Origin: Leptasterias polaris
Lineage: Eukaryota; Echinodermata; Asteroidea; Forcipulatida; Asteriidae
Length of the DNA stretch: 64,000 nucleotides
Direction of reading: 5' to 3'
Assembly: GCA_037783415.1 (NCBI GenBank)
Contig: JAZGTN010000022.1
Coordinates: 7,786,001-7,850,000, forward strand
Part shown: positions 36,437-46,969 of the stretch, one piece after another
How positions within the stretch are numbered: position 1 is the stretch's first letter
Layout of the letters: every line of letters starts with the position of its first letter
Notes under the pieces: model-generated
Databases searched by the model: none
Told to the model about the DNA's origin: nothing
The model's input: only the letters and a program-made list of their open reading frames with translations
Translations under genes and position numbers: made by a program

Positions 36437-38360
36437 AGGAAAGAAAATTTTATTTCAGCAACACTGATAAATTAGTCGCTGTATAATGTGCTTGTATTAT
36501 GATAATAGGAATGGACATATGTTATGGTTCCCATGACTATACTATGGGTACGTTCGTTTAGCTTGCCCGGGTCGACCCAAGTGTGCTTATCAGGGTGAGC
36601 TTGCAGCAGGAGTAGTTTGATCACATTCATGGATCATGGAACAGGCAATGACTGGAACTTCATTGTGTGCATTAGGTCTGAAACTCTTCACAGATTGACG
36701 AAAATGTTGTTAAATTAATCTCACAGTAGAACTGCTAGGTCAAACTATTTAACTAGCTCAGAATATTACAAAAAAGCTCATTTTATGATAAATGTGAAAA
36801 TGTGAAAATGTGTCTCGAACTTCCTGAAAGTGAATCCGTCTGCATAAGAAACAAAAAAGGCAGCTATTAAGAAAGGTTTTGGTCATGATGTCATGCAGCT
36901 GGGTCAGACCCAATTAACCCTGCCCTCAAGCAGGTTTCTTGGGTCTGACCCGGGTGATCCACAACAGTGACATCAAAGCTACTTGAACGCACTGTGGTCA
37001 GACCTGGGTTGACCCAGGGAAGCTAATCAAACCCACACAATACATGTGTTTCGTTTCACTCTTTAATCTTCAACCAAATTAGGCAATCTTTCTACTTGTT
37101 AAGTTCATTGGTTATTTTCTATCACAGGGTTTCAAAAAGTACTCTCATATTGTTTTTAAGAGGAGTTATACTTGTGGGCTATAAAGGAAGAGTCTCAGTC
37201 GATTCCAATCCTCTTGCTTTCACAAAATTAATCTGTGAAAAATACTTTGGTATTGAGATAACATTAGGTACGATGAAGTGTGTAACTTCACCACAGTACA
37301 TGACAGCACACATTGTTGAATGTACAATTTTTGTACAACTCGAACCTTAATCAAGTGCCACTGCCAGAAGTTCAAATGTTACATGAAAAAGGGTTAAACT
37401 TTTGCAAGTTTATGGATATAAATGTCTCTTCAAATAGGTATAAAATGCTTGATGAAGCCGAAAGTCTTAACTTGCTAAGTATTTGTTGTGTTTTTGAAAC
37501 TGTAATAGTGAAAATGAAAAACTGAGTTTTTTCTGTATTATGGAAACAATGTATGGACAAAGTGTGTATATTTTTGTTGTAAATGTGTTTGTGTTATACC
37601 AGCTGTTATTCACATAAAATATGTTAGTAAATTACAACATATAATGAGGAGGGTGGGGGTGGCTATAGTGAACGACTTCCCTATGTAACGTAGAAAAATG
37701 CTACAGAAACATCATCATTTGCAATTCAATTTATTAGCATTCAGTGTGCACAAAACAAGAGCAGTAAATATTGTGCTGTGCGGAATATCTAGACGAAATC
37801 GTTACCTGGCTTATGCACAAATGGAAACTTATTTAACTTACCGGTTCTTTTCAGAACCATGTGGGGTCACCTATGAAGTTTTTACCAGGATGAGCTGTGA
37901 TTCTTACCAAACAGATAGTGTGATGTGGGGAGCTGATGCAGCACACAAAGGCACATCTAAAGTTTTCTCCCCAAATAATAAAGAAATTGAAATAGTCTAT
38001 AAAGGTGTCATGAGCAAAGAAAGCTGTATTAAGTCTGTAACGAATAAATTGTATTTGAATATTCATGAACCGTCCTTTTTGTCTTAATTAGAAGAATGAA
38101 TTATGGAATAACTCTTCAAAGGTGTTAATGCAGATTATATTGTGTGTTTGTGCAGAGAAAGGTACAGAAATGTGTACAGAAATTATTTATTTTGTGCCAA
38201 GAGTATCAACAAATTGTGTTTTTGATTATTGTCCAAGTGTTTTAAACAGTGAGATCTATTTTGTGTACATCTATGTAAAGCTAGAAGAGTAGTTTTTGTT
38301 GATTTCCGTGTGCAATATTGTTCAATGTCAAGGTATTTTGAGTGAATAAAAGTAACGTTT
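36437..38360 (+). other. Probable 3' UTR of the KIAA0825-like gene
   Basis: There is no convincing coding sequence here. AATAAA occurs at 37977-37982 and 38345-38350; the second would give a 3' UTR of about 1.9 kb. An inverted-repeat element (36545-37035) lies inside. The 129-codon frame at 37698-38087 has no recognised domain and is treated as chance. Confidence 0.45.
36545..37035. mobile_element. Inverted-repeat element in the KIAA0825-like 3' UTR
   Basis: gtttagcttgcccgggtcga at 36555 pairs with the inverse of gggttgacccagggaagcta (to about 37023). Internal gggtctgacccgg / gggtcagaccca repeats are also inverted. Confidence 0.65.
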
Positions 38361-39016
38361 CAAAGTGCATTACCTATTGTTTGGTCAGATAATTGCATTG
38401 TTGTTTGTTCCACACATATTGAATGCTCAATATGTAATAAGTTGATATATAGAAACACATGGATTTCTAGTACTGGGCCCAATTTGATGGAGCTGCTCAA
38501 GCAGAAAGCAAAACTAAGTAGGAAATCCCATACAGATGGTACATGTGCCAATTGCCAAGGTGTTACACAAAACTTTATAGATCAGTGAGTCTTCTTTGCC
38601 ACTACAAGGACAAACAAAGTTTTAAGGAAATCAACTGAACAGCTGAAAAGTTGATGCCTGATAGTTTAATGGTTACTATTTCTAATAAGTAATGTTGTTG
38701 TTTTCTGTTCTCTCATTTCCAAGTTTAGTTTTGTCTTTGATATTTCCCAAGCACGGCGCCACAAACAAGCTGAAAAGGCCTATGATAGTATGTGATTAGA
38801 TTGTGAGCCTTTTGTTTTTTGCAAAGATTCTCCAGGGAAGTTTATCCAAACATTGTCGTTTGTTGTTTAACAGTGTTTGAAAAGAAATACAGAACACTTC
38901 ACTTCACAAAACTTTTTATTTTCGAAATTGAGCAAAAGTGTTTGAAACGATAAAAATAAGGATAAACGGTGTACAATAAATAATTAGTGTACAATTTTAG
39001 AAATGGTGGTTTTTCA

Positions 39017-39031
39017 CCAACAGAGGGCGCC
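39017..39031 (+). promoter_or_regulatory. CTCF-like motif upstream of TIPIN
   Basis: ccaacagagggcgcc agrees with the CTCF core consensus at 13 of 14 positions by eye. It lies about 20 bp before the E2F-like site and between the 3' end of the KIAA0825-like gene and TIPIN. Confidence 0.35.
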
Positions 39032-39039
39032 CTAAGTCT

Positions 39040-39092
39040 TTATTCTGAATTCCCGCGAAACCCGAACGGAGTTATTGCGTTTTGCACAAGTC
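39040..39092 (+). promoter_or_regulatory. TIPIN promoter region and non-coding first exon
   Basis: The motif ttcccgcgaaa at 39050-39060 is a palindromic E2F site, expected for an S-phase gene. About 30 bp on, the sequence ttttgcacaagtc/gtaagtaag gives a strong donor at 39093. No ATG-initiated TIPIN frame is present here, so this would be a 5' UTR exon spliced to an acceptor just before 40708 (for example agttgtag at 40694). The start site is not determined. Confidence 0.5.
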
Positions 39093-39247
39093 GTAAGTAA
39101 GCAATTTTATTGACTTTTTGAGACAATTTTATGAGCATTTCTTGTAATATGTAAGTTGAAAGATGTGTTAATGCTCAGTGCATTGTTATTTTGTTGTTTG
39201 TGCTACATTTCGTGTCGAGGTTACCTTGTGTATTGTCTCCTGACCGA

Positions 39248-39320
39248 CCAGATTTTTGTACACAACGAATGAGTAAACTAAAGACTTTAGTTACTCATTC
39301 GTTGTGTACAAAAATCTGGT
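39248..39320. repeat. Near-perfect 35-bp hairpin
   Basis: ccagatttttgtacacaacg continues to gaatgagtaaactaaag; the right side is its inverse with one base missing. There is almost no loop. It lies about 150 bp downstream of the proposed TIPIN first-exon donor. Confidence 0.88.
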
Positions 39321-40269
39321 AAAGTATGCCTGAACTATTTGTCATAATTAATAAAAATTAATATTGTCACAGTGCGAGTGTGCTGTTCATTTAGAATAGT
39401 TTGTCTGTTTTAAATGGCACCCACTGGCCATACTTGTTTTCCTATTTTCTGAAAAGTTAAACTTATTTTTGTGTCACTGTCAGTAGTGGAAATCACAAAA
39501 TTTGAGATTTGATCTGATTGAGTTGTAAGTAGTCTAGTTGGATAGAGCTCTTTGAGACATTCATTTTGATACTTTACTTGTGGGGATCAGTTCATGAAAA
39601 CCGGACTTATGGAAGGTCAAAGTAAAAAATATTTGACCTTGTTTACATTACAATTTTTTGTGACCTTGTACCAGTGCAACGTTTTCGCGGTTGCGCACAA
39701 CAGCCAATTCCCCTTGCGTAATTGAACATTTCCCAAGGGCCGTATCAACGTGTTTGACAATCAAGCGCGAAAAAGCGCGACAACTAATACTAATAGTTTT
39801 AATTCAAAAAGTAATTACATAATTAAATACTCAACTAACTGTCATTTTTGGTTCATTATGGGGCCCTAAGAGGATAACTACTTACAGTTCACAATGAATT
39901 TGAGCGCAGAAAACAAGATTTCTGGTGATTTTACAGAAAGATTTTCACAAATACTCCAACAAAACGGACGTCAAATTGCATATCAATCGCGAGAGAAAGA
40001 CTCCATCTTGAAAGTAGTTCCGTTTATTTTTATGAATGAAACGATTAACATGGGTTAAATCTATATCCCTCCGCACCACCGATCTCTCTATAGCGTTGTA
40101 CACGTTGAGGTGGTCACAGTTTCACATTAACAAAAAGTGGCTGCGCGGTGAACAGCGCCCTCACTCTGTATTGATTGACACTACTGTCAGTGTCAGTTTT
40201 CGGGATTAATTTGTAGTATACCTATCCCACCAGCGGCAGCACCAGACTTGATGATTATTGTTATAATTT

Positions 40270-40287
40270 GGGGGGGGGGGGGGGGGG
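40270..40287 (+). repeat. Poly-G run (18 nt)
   Basis: Uninterrupted G run in the presumed first intron of TIPIN. Confidence 0.9.
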
Positions 40288-40707
40288 TAGGTGCGCAAGT
40301 TTAAATTTAAGCAGTAAGGGGGTAAAACAATACTTACTTGCATTGACTCACCTTGTTGAATTAGGTTAGGTTAACACTACAGTGCATAACACGAGCAACA
40401 TTGCATCAATATGGGTGCAATGATTCGGTTTGGGGTTAAATTAAATTTTCCCATCTGGGAAAACAAATTAGGTTGGACTTGGGGTGGGGGGGGGAAAGGG
40501 TCGGGTGCCTCCCTGGTCACCTGTAACACTGCTGCTGATTATCCCTCCATTCTCTAGTGATTAGTAACCTAGTGTTAGTCTAATGTAGGATCAGCAGATA
40601 GGCCAAAATTCCATGTGTGTACAAAACAAACTTAATTTCTGAATCACCCGATCACAGACTAATTTTACGGACCCTCTAATTGTCAAGTTGTAGGTAGATG
40701 CCCCAAG

Positions 40708-43700
40708 ATGCAGTCAATATCACTAGACATGGATGACATACATGGAGCTGGGAACGGCTACATGAGTGAGGAAGAGTTCCCTCCAGTGGGCGGATCTTTA
40801 CCCCCTCTCTCACCAAATAGGAACATCAATGATCCCTTTGATGAAGACAACCCTTTTGGCAGTGGAGGAGGTACGTAGGAATCGGTGATTCTTGTTACTA
40901 TAAAATAAACCTTTTCTTTATCGCACAAATAAAATAGATAAAAGCCCACTACATCTGTATATGATGTAGAATGTGTACTGTCACACAAAGAATGCACACT
41001 GCCTACAAAAATGAGTTATAATGTGGTGTGTGTCGTGGCCAAGCGATTAAGAGCACTGGACTCGAGCTTTGGTATTTCTGATCAGTAGAGTGTGGGATTG
41101 AGTCCTAGTCATGGCACTTGTGTCCTTGAGAAAGATACTTTACCAACTGCTTATCCTTCAGATGGGACCCCGCTATAGGTCCCATGTACTAGGATTGGTA
41201 GTGCACGTAAAAGACACCAAAACACTTATCTTGGAAGAGTGAGGGTTAACCCCATTGTTTCTGGTTTACATAGCAAGCACCCTTGTTTACAGGGTTCCTC
41301 AGGCTTGCGAGCTACAGTGATTAGGTTCACTTATGAGGCATGCTTGGTTTCATTACCAGAAATATATAATAATAATAACTTGGGGATGTCAGACTACTGA
41401 TGATTATTTCTAGTCTGTGGTTAAGGGGAGAATTTTCAATCTGCTGTTATTTTCCTTATCTTGCCACTACTAAAAAACTACACCTCTAACGGGGGGAATT
41501 GTAATATATCTGTAAACAAAATTAATAATTATTTCTTGGAAAGTCTTCTCTCGTGCTAATGACAGTAATGAAATTCTTCCTACTCTAGTCTGATTTCAGA
41601 TTTTTTGGAAGGCCTGAAAAATTCTGAAAATTGTGATTGAAAAGCCTGAAAAGTCTACTAAAGCCTTCACAATGTGAAAATGTAGGTCAGCCCTTGTCCT
41701 TGATAAAATTTTCAACTTTTTTCCAAGGACCAAATATCATGCCTGACTTATTATTTCCTCGCTGATAGATTTACCAGGAAGTGATGCAGATAAGGAGAAT
41801 CAAGGCGATGCAAAGCGCCCTCGCAAGCTGGTTATGAGAAAACCACAGCCTAAGCTCGATGCCACACGGTATGTTAACCACATAGGGCCTAAGTTATATT
41901 AAAATAGAGTGTAGGAAATGTTGGTCTACACCTTTGATTTTACTATCAACAGATGCGTATTTTACTGATGTTTATTATTAGATCGCATAGACTTGTGGTT
42001 GGAAAGATAGTGTTGTAGTCCAATGCTAGTCAAAACGTTGTTGCCGTCACTAGTCAAAATAAATTTGTGAAGGACTATGGAACTACCATTGGAATTCACC
42101 TATAAAGCTTCTAAATTAAGAAACCAAGATTTCAAAATGAGCAGCTGATTTGGCTAGCCACCAACACTTGTAAAGAAGCCTGTTGAGCATTAATGCATTG
42201 CTTATAAAATACCCACAAGATGGAAAATTGGAAAGGGCTCAGTACAATAGAAGCCAGGCTCACCATTCCTGCTGTCTGCAGTCTGGAAGGCTCCCACATT
42301 TAGCAACAAAATTGCTGTTAAACCTAGGGTAATTTATGTAAATTGAATAACACTTATTAAAATCACTCAATCACTTCCAGGTTGTGCTCAGATAGAGGTC
42401 TCCCGACCCTGAGTAAACACTTCGAGCAGGTCAAGTTTAAAGGCAAAGGTCACGAGGTCGGTGACCTGAACCGCTTGATGTCCACCATGGAGCACTGGGC
42501 TCATAGACTGTTTCCTAAGATGCCATTTGATGAGGTCATTGAGAGGATCGAGAAGTTGGGGCGGAAGAAACCAGTGCAGGTATTTGATTCAAACCTTTCT
42601 TTGGAACCCTTCTCATTTATTAATTTTTGTTATTCAATTTCTGGGATTTGGACCTGCCACCTCTGGATTAACGTGCCAGCGCTCCACCAACTGAGCTATC
42701 TAGCCCTAATGTTGGCGGTCTTCCAATTTTGTCAATATATATTTTTTGGGGTGTCAGTCGAGAGCCATTCAACCGTAAACTGCCGTTTAGCCAGGGATCA
42801 CACTCAAGTTTATGATACAACCTGGGGAGTGGCAGGAGAGGGATCACTATGCAACATTTTATTTTAAATATCAAGTAATAAACAACAAGGGAAACTGACT
42901 GGGTAAATTTAATTCCATTTTTGGGTGAACAAAGGATAAAATATTTAGAACTGGGTTTGAACCTGTGACCTTCCAATTAACATGCGGGTGCTCTACCAAC
43001 TGAGCTTTCTAGCCCTATAGGGAGACCACCATCATAGGCATGCATGGACAGTGCAATCTGGAAGTCACTGGTTCAAATCCCATTATAGCAGATTTTTCTT
43101 TGCATGCAAAAACCTGATTTTTAAAACTCAGTATCGCTTTAAACTAAATCAGTTGACATGGAAACCAGTTAGAATGATTTGGTGTTGAGGTACCATTTTA
43201 TGCTGAGGGACATGATGATGATACCTGAATGGCATGCAGGGCTTGAATTTAACACTGGACCACAGGCCCGAGGCCAGTAATTTTAGTGTTGGGCCAGTAA
43301 ACTTATGACCTAACAAGTCCAATGGTCTTGTGTTTTTCAATTGAATAACAGTAACAAATTATGTTCAAGTGTTGACTTTGGGTCTGATAAATTATCTTTC
43401 AATTCAATGAGTAATCAAGTATACTCTTCTCTTACTTGTCTCAGTTCGGGTTCATATAAAAGCAGTCAAATGCATGTTAAACTGTGGCAGCAAGTTTTGT
43501 GGTGTTTTTTCACATTTTGAATCAGGTCTTGTAAAAAAATGTCTGGTCCAGTAAACATTTTGAGCTACAAGCCCTGTAGTCTTGTGGATTTTCTCCCCAA
43601 ATTCGAGCCCTGGGCATGGGAGTTCGGGTAACTGTTTCTCTATTTTTGTGTCTTATCTGGTGTGACTGTATCTCCTTATCACAGACCTGCATTAGGAAGA

Positions 43701-46033
43701 TTCGTCTGGACATGCCTCTGATGGATGAAGACTTTGAGGGACAAGATGAAGGTAAGAATTGCTGGCCTCCTACTGTTTGATTTGGTTTGAGATCCAATAA
43801 TGAATCAATTTATAATCCTTAATCCGCTGGAGGTTCAGAGAATTGTAGCCAATGCTGGAACACTTGCCCCTCTTAAAATTTTAGCAGAGCTCATTAATTG
43901 GATTTTTTTTCAAGTGGTTTAAATGCGAATTCATTACACAAAGTCAATCTTGAAAGTATGACTAAGTTGTACTTAAGTTTTTTTTGTGATTACAAGCTCT
44001 GTCTTATATGCCACTTCAGATTCTAGGTTAAATACAATTTTTCCTTAAAGCAGTTCATTTCTTGCTTGCTTTGTAGACGTTGCTGGAGACAAGAATGTTG
44101 GTGGTGATGACGATGACCGTCAGGAGACAGATCCCTTCTCACAGCTCGCTGGACCAGCCTCGCAAACTTCAGCGAACAATGCCACAACCGCTGTAAGTCA
44201 ATATTTTATAGACCCCTTGCACATGACGTCACCAGCTCAAACAGCGCCCTCGCTGAGGTCAAATTAAGACATATCATTTGCTGGGAGTTGTGCGTGACGC
44301 GTACACATTTCAATTGTTTGACCTCAGCAATGGCAGCTTGAGATTTGTGAACTACAAACCTGCCGGACCATGCTGCACTACCATGCAGCAGCCAAATACT
44401 GTTTAAAGGCACTGAACACGTTTTGTAATTGTCAAAGACCAGTATTCTCACTTGGTGTATCCCAACATATGCATAAAATAACGAGCCTGTGAAAATTTTG
44501 GCTCAATTGGTCATTGAAGTTGCAAGAAAATGATGCAAGAAAAAACACCTTTGTTGTACAAATTAGTGTGCTTTCAGATAGGAATAAAAGGCTTCTGGCC
44601 AGAAGTCTTTTATTATTTTAGTGAGAAATTACCTCTTTCTCAAAAACTACGTTACTTCAGAGGGAGTCGTTTCTCACAATGTTTTATACTATCAACAGCT
44701 CTCCGTTGCTCGTTACCCAGTAAGTTTTTATGCTAATATATATTTTGAGTAATTACCAAATGTGTACAGTGCCTTTAAGTTGAATGCAGGAATGAAGCAC
44801 TTTGTCATCAGCCTTATACAAAACAAGCAAAGTTACTTGATTTGAAGCTTGCGTTTGGAGTGGTCGGTGTGGGATGAATTTAGGAGGGTGGGGACAAAGG
44901 GTTTGGATAGAGTGGAGGTGAAGAAGTGGCAAGTGTTGTGACTGAAGGAGGGGTTGATTGGTACATCAACTCTTTTTGGCTGAAGTACTGTTGATGGCTG
45001 GTTGTGTTGGGCAGTGGTATTGGTTTGTTGTGGAACGGGTTGACATTGGAGAACTTGTGGGTAGATGATGATTGCTGTGTGAGAGTTGTTTGTTGGTACA
45101 CACTTGTTTTCAACCATATGCTAGAACCCCTCTGTCTGTGTGCAATGAATGGATTGATTTGATTCTTAGGTTAAGCCCCTACCACACCACCTCCAAGCTG
45201 TAATGGTTTGAGTCACATATTGCCAACAAGTATCCTTTGCACCCCCACCCCCCTCCCCACCCCCACCCACACAAACTAAAATAGCCTTTGTGGGTTTCAC
45301 CATTGGAGATTACAATTTTTGTTCCCAGTTAATAAACAAAAATGTTTAAATGTGTGATTGATCAGAGGTTATAATGAAGTGTAAAAAGCTTGTATGATCA
45401 CATTGAGAATATTTTGAATTTTAAAAAATTCAATTGTATTTTTAAATTTCAGCGGTTTTGCTTGCAATACTTATTATGATTTAATCCTTAAATTTTATTG
45501 TTTTTATTTTATTTTCAACTTTCCAGGCTTCACTTTCTGAGGAACAGAAGGATCGGATAGAACGAAACAAACGCCTTGCCATGGAACGGCGCAAATCAAA
45601 AGGACCCGCCCCAAGCTCCCAGGTCAACCCAAGTGGAATCTCAGCTGAAGAAATGCTAGAAATGGAAGGTGGACATGCTGACGAGGCAGAAGTAGAAGAT
45701 CAGTTGTGGAATGACATTGCCATGTTTGAGGTCACCCAGAGGAACATCTGGAAGAAGTCACCAGAAGAGGTTGCCAAGAGCTCGGATAGTGTTCCCAATC
45801 CTCCAGATAGTTCGCAGGTTTTGGGAGAAACTGCAGTTCCGATGAATGGACAATCAGATTATACAGATCTGACAGTAGATTCTGTGACGGAGATGAATTT
45901 GATCAGCAATAAACCTGAAGCAGCATCTGAAGTCGTCAATGTCGATTCTGATGTCATCAATGTTGATTCCGAGGATGAAGCGGCGGAAGCTCAACAAGAT
46001 GCTGCTGAGGATGCTGCTGAGGCATCTTGCTGA
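40708..46033 (+). CDS. TIPIN: TIPIN, Timeless-interacting protein (Swi3/Csm3 family)
   Basis: Coding exons: 40708-40870, 41769-41868, 42381-42579, 43685-43751, 44077-44192, 45527-46033; 1,152 nt, 383 aa, all phases consistent. Human TIPIN is about 301 aa. The Swi3 domain is at about residues 88-175 (LPTLSKHFEQVKFKGKGHEV, LNRLMSTMEHWAHRLFPKMP, FDEVIERIEKLG). The motif LSEEQKDRIERNKRLAMERR matches the RPA-binding segment of the family. TIPIN pairs with Timeless in the nuclear fork protection complex, links it to RPA and Claspin, and supports the S-phase checkpoint. Start: the ATG at 40708 is in frame with the domain; the ATG at 40699 runs into a stop. The C-terminus is odd: the frame ends at 46033 inside an inverted duplication of its own acidic tail, and a further acidic frame in register (46211-46615) looks like the ancestral end. 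Confidence 0.93.
41028..41372 (+). repeat. tRNA-Leu SINE, variant body
   Basis: Head gtcgtggccaagcgattaag and actcgagctttgg, body cacttgtgtccttgagaaag, then a body unlike the other copies, ending ataataataa. It lies in TIPIN intron 1. Confidence 0.6.
44407..44774. mobile_element. TTAA-flanked MITE, AGGCACTG family, copy 2
   Basis: The same length (368 bp) and closely similar interior to the copy at 34717, with TTAA at 44403-44406 and 44775-44778. It lies in TIPIN intron 5. Confidence 0.8.
45527..46033 (+). CDS. TIPIN: TIPIN terminal exon with truncated acidic tail
   Basis: Acceptor aactttccag. It encodes the RPA-binding helix, then a WNDIAMFEVTQRNIWKKSPE block, then a long acidic, disordered tail (VNVDSDVINVDSEDEAAEA) ending in QDAAEDAAEASC before TGA. 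The last three codons come from the start of the inverted copy, so the stop is a product of the rearrangement. Confidence 0.85.
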   Translation, partial: ASLSEEQKDRIERNKRLAMERRKSKGPAPSSQVNPSGISAEEMLEMEGGHADEAEVEDQLWNDIAMFEVTQRNIWKKSPEEVAKSSDSVPNPPDSSQVLGETAVPMNGQSDYTDLTVDSVTEMNLISNKPEAASEVVNVDSDVINVDSEDEAAEAQQDAAEDAAEASC

Positions 46034-46214
46034 GAGCTTCCGCCGATTCATCCTCGGAATCAACATTGATGACATCAGAATCGACATTGACGACTTCTAG
46101 ATGCTGTGCTTCAGGTTTCTTGCTGATCAAATTCATCTCCGTCACAGAATCTACTGTCAGATCTGCTATATCTGATTGTCCTTCATCGGATATGCAGTGA
46201 TCTCCCAAACCTGG
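45815..46214. repeat. Inverted duplication in the TIPIN last exon
   Basis: The left arm 45815-46002 and right arm 46022-46214 are inverted copies of about 190 bp, separated by a 19-nt loop. Read on the minus strand, the right arm encodes DLTVDSVTEMNLISKKPEA and VVNVDSDVINVDSEDESAEA, nearly the TIPIN peptide. A perfect 22-bp direct repeat (gctgctgaggatgctgctga plus gg) stands at 46001-46022 and 46220-46241, exactly 219 bp (73 codons) apart. Confidence 0.88.
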
Positions 46215-46615
46215 AACATGCTGCTGAGGATGCTGCTGAGGATGCTGAGAGTGCTCCTTCGGATTTAAATCTGAAATGGGATTCGGAATCTGCAGATGAA
46301 AGTATGATCGTCCAAGAACCCTGCGAGAATCCAAGCGGAGAAAGAGACTCGGAAAATGTTCAAACTGTTCAAGATGTCTCAGATGCAAGCAGAGATTTTG
46401 ACAAACTTGATGGGAACAATCAGAATGGCAGAGAAGATTCTGAGAGCACGGAAGCGACTGTGGATCAAAATGCTACGGATACAAGTGCTCAGAATGTTGA
46501 TGATGTAGGAGGGAATGATGGCGCAGGATGTAACAGAGGTGACGCGGAGAAGGGAACAGTAATTTCAACTGATCAAAAGGAACTAGATATTGAGGAGGCT
46601 ATGGAAGTAGAATAG
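46211..46615 (+). pseudogene. TIPIN: Stranded in-frame TIPIN C-terminal tail
   Basis: Open from about 46202 to TAG at 46613-46615 in the same reading frame as the TIPIN last exon. It encodes further acidic sequence (HAAEDAAEDAESAPSDLNLK, then SESADESMIVQEPC and TDQKELDIEEAMEVE). The repeated DAAE codons match those just before the inverted copy. I infer it was the original C-terminus and is now cut off by the stop at 46031-46033. Alternatively the assembly or allele is rearranged here and the protein is intact elsewhere. Confidence 0.6.
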
Positions 46616-46969
46616 CTCATTGTAGTACAGGTTTCACCTGGTCAAAAAATGTCTTCAGTTTCATTCACACGTTTTTAAATTCATGCGTGCTTCCCTAAAT
46701 TCATTCAAGCTAGAGTTTCTTTTTATCAACAATTGCGTTCAATTTCCTTTTTATGCATACACTATTTGGTTCTTCTCATTCAGGTTTGTTTTTAGTCATT
46801 CTATTTCATTTATAGGCATTAAAGACTACAATTTAACCATTCTTCAGTTGAATATCTTCTACTAATTTAGTAATTGATGAAATTAAATGGTTGACAAGTC
46901 TCCTGTGATTGGCTTTTGCGAAATGAATGATCTTTGCGACCAAATGATTTTGAATAATCTTATTGGACC

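Noticed and set aside
37698..38087. 129-codon frame downstream of the KIAA0825-like stop
   Set aside because: No recognised family or splice signals; it lies in the probable 3' UTR.
45957..46388. 143-codon minus-strand frame as an antisense gene
   Set aside because: Its TIPIN-like peptide comes from the inverted copy of the TIPIN tail, not from a separate gene.
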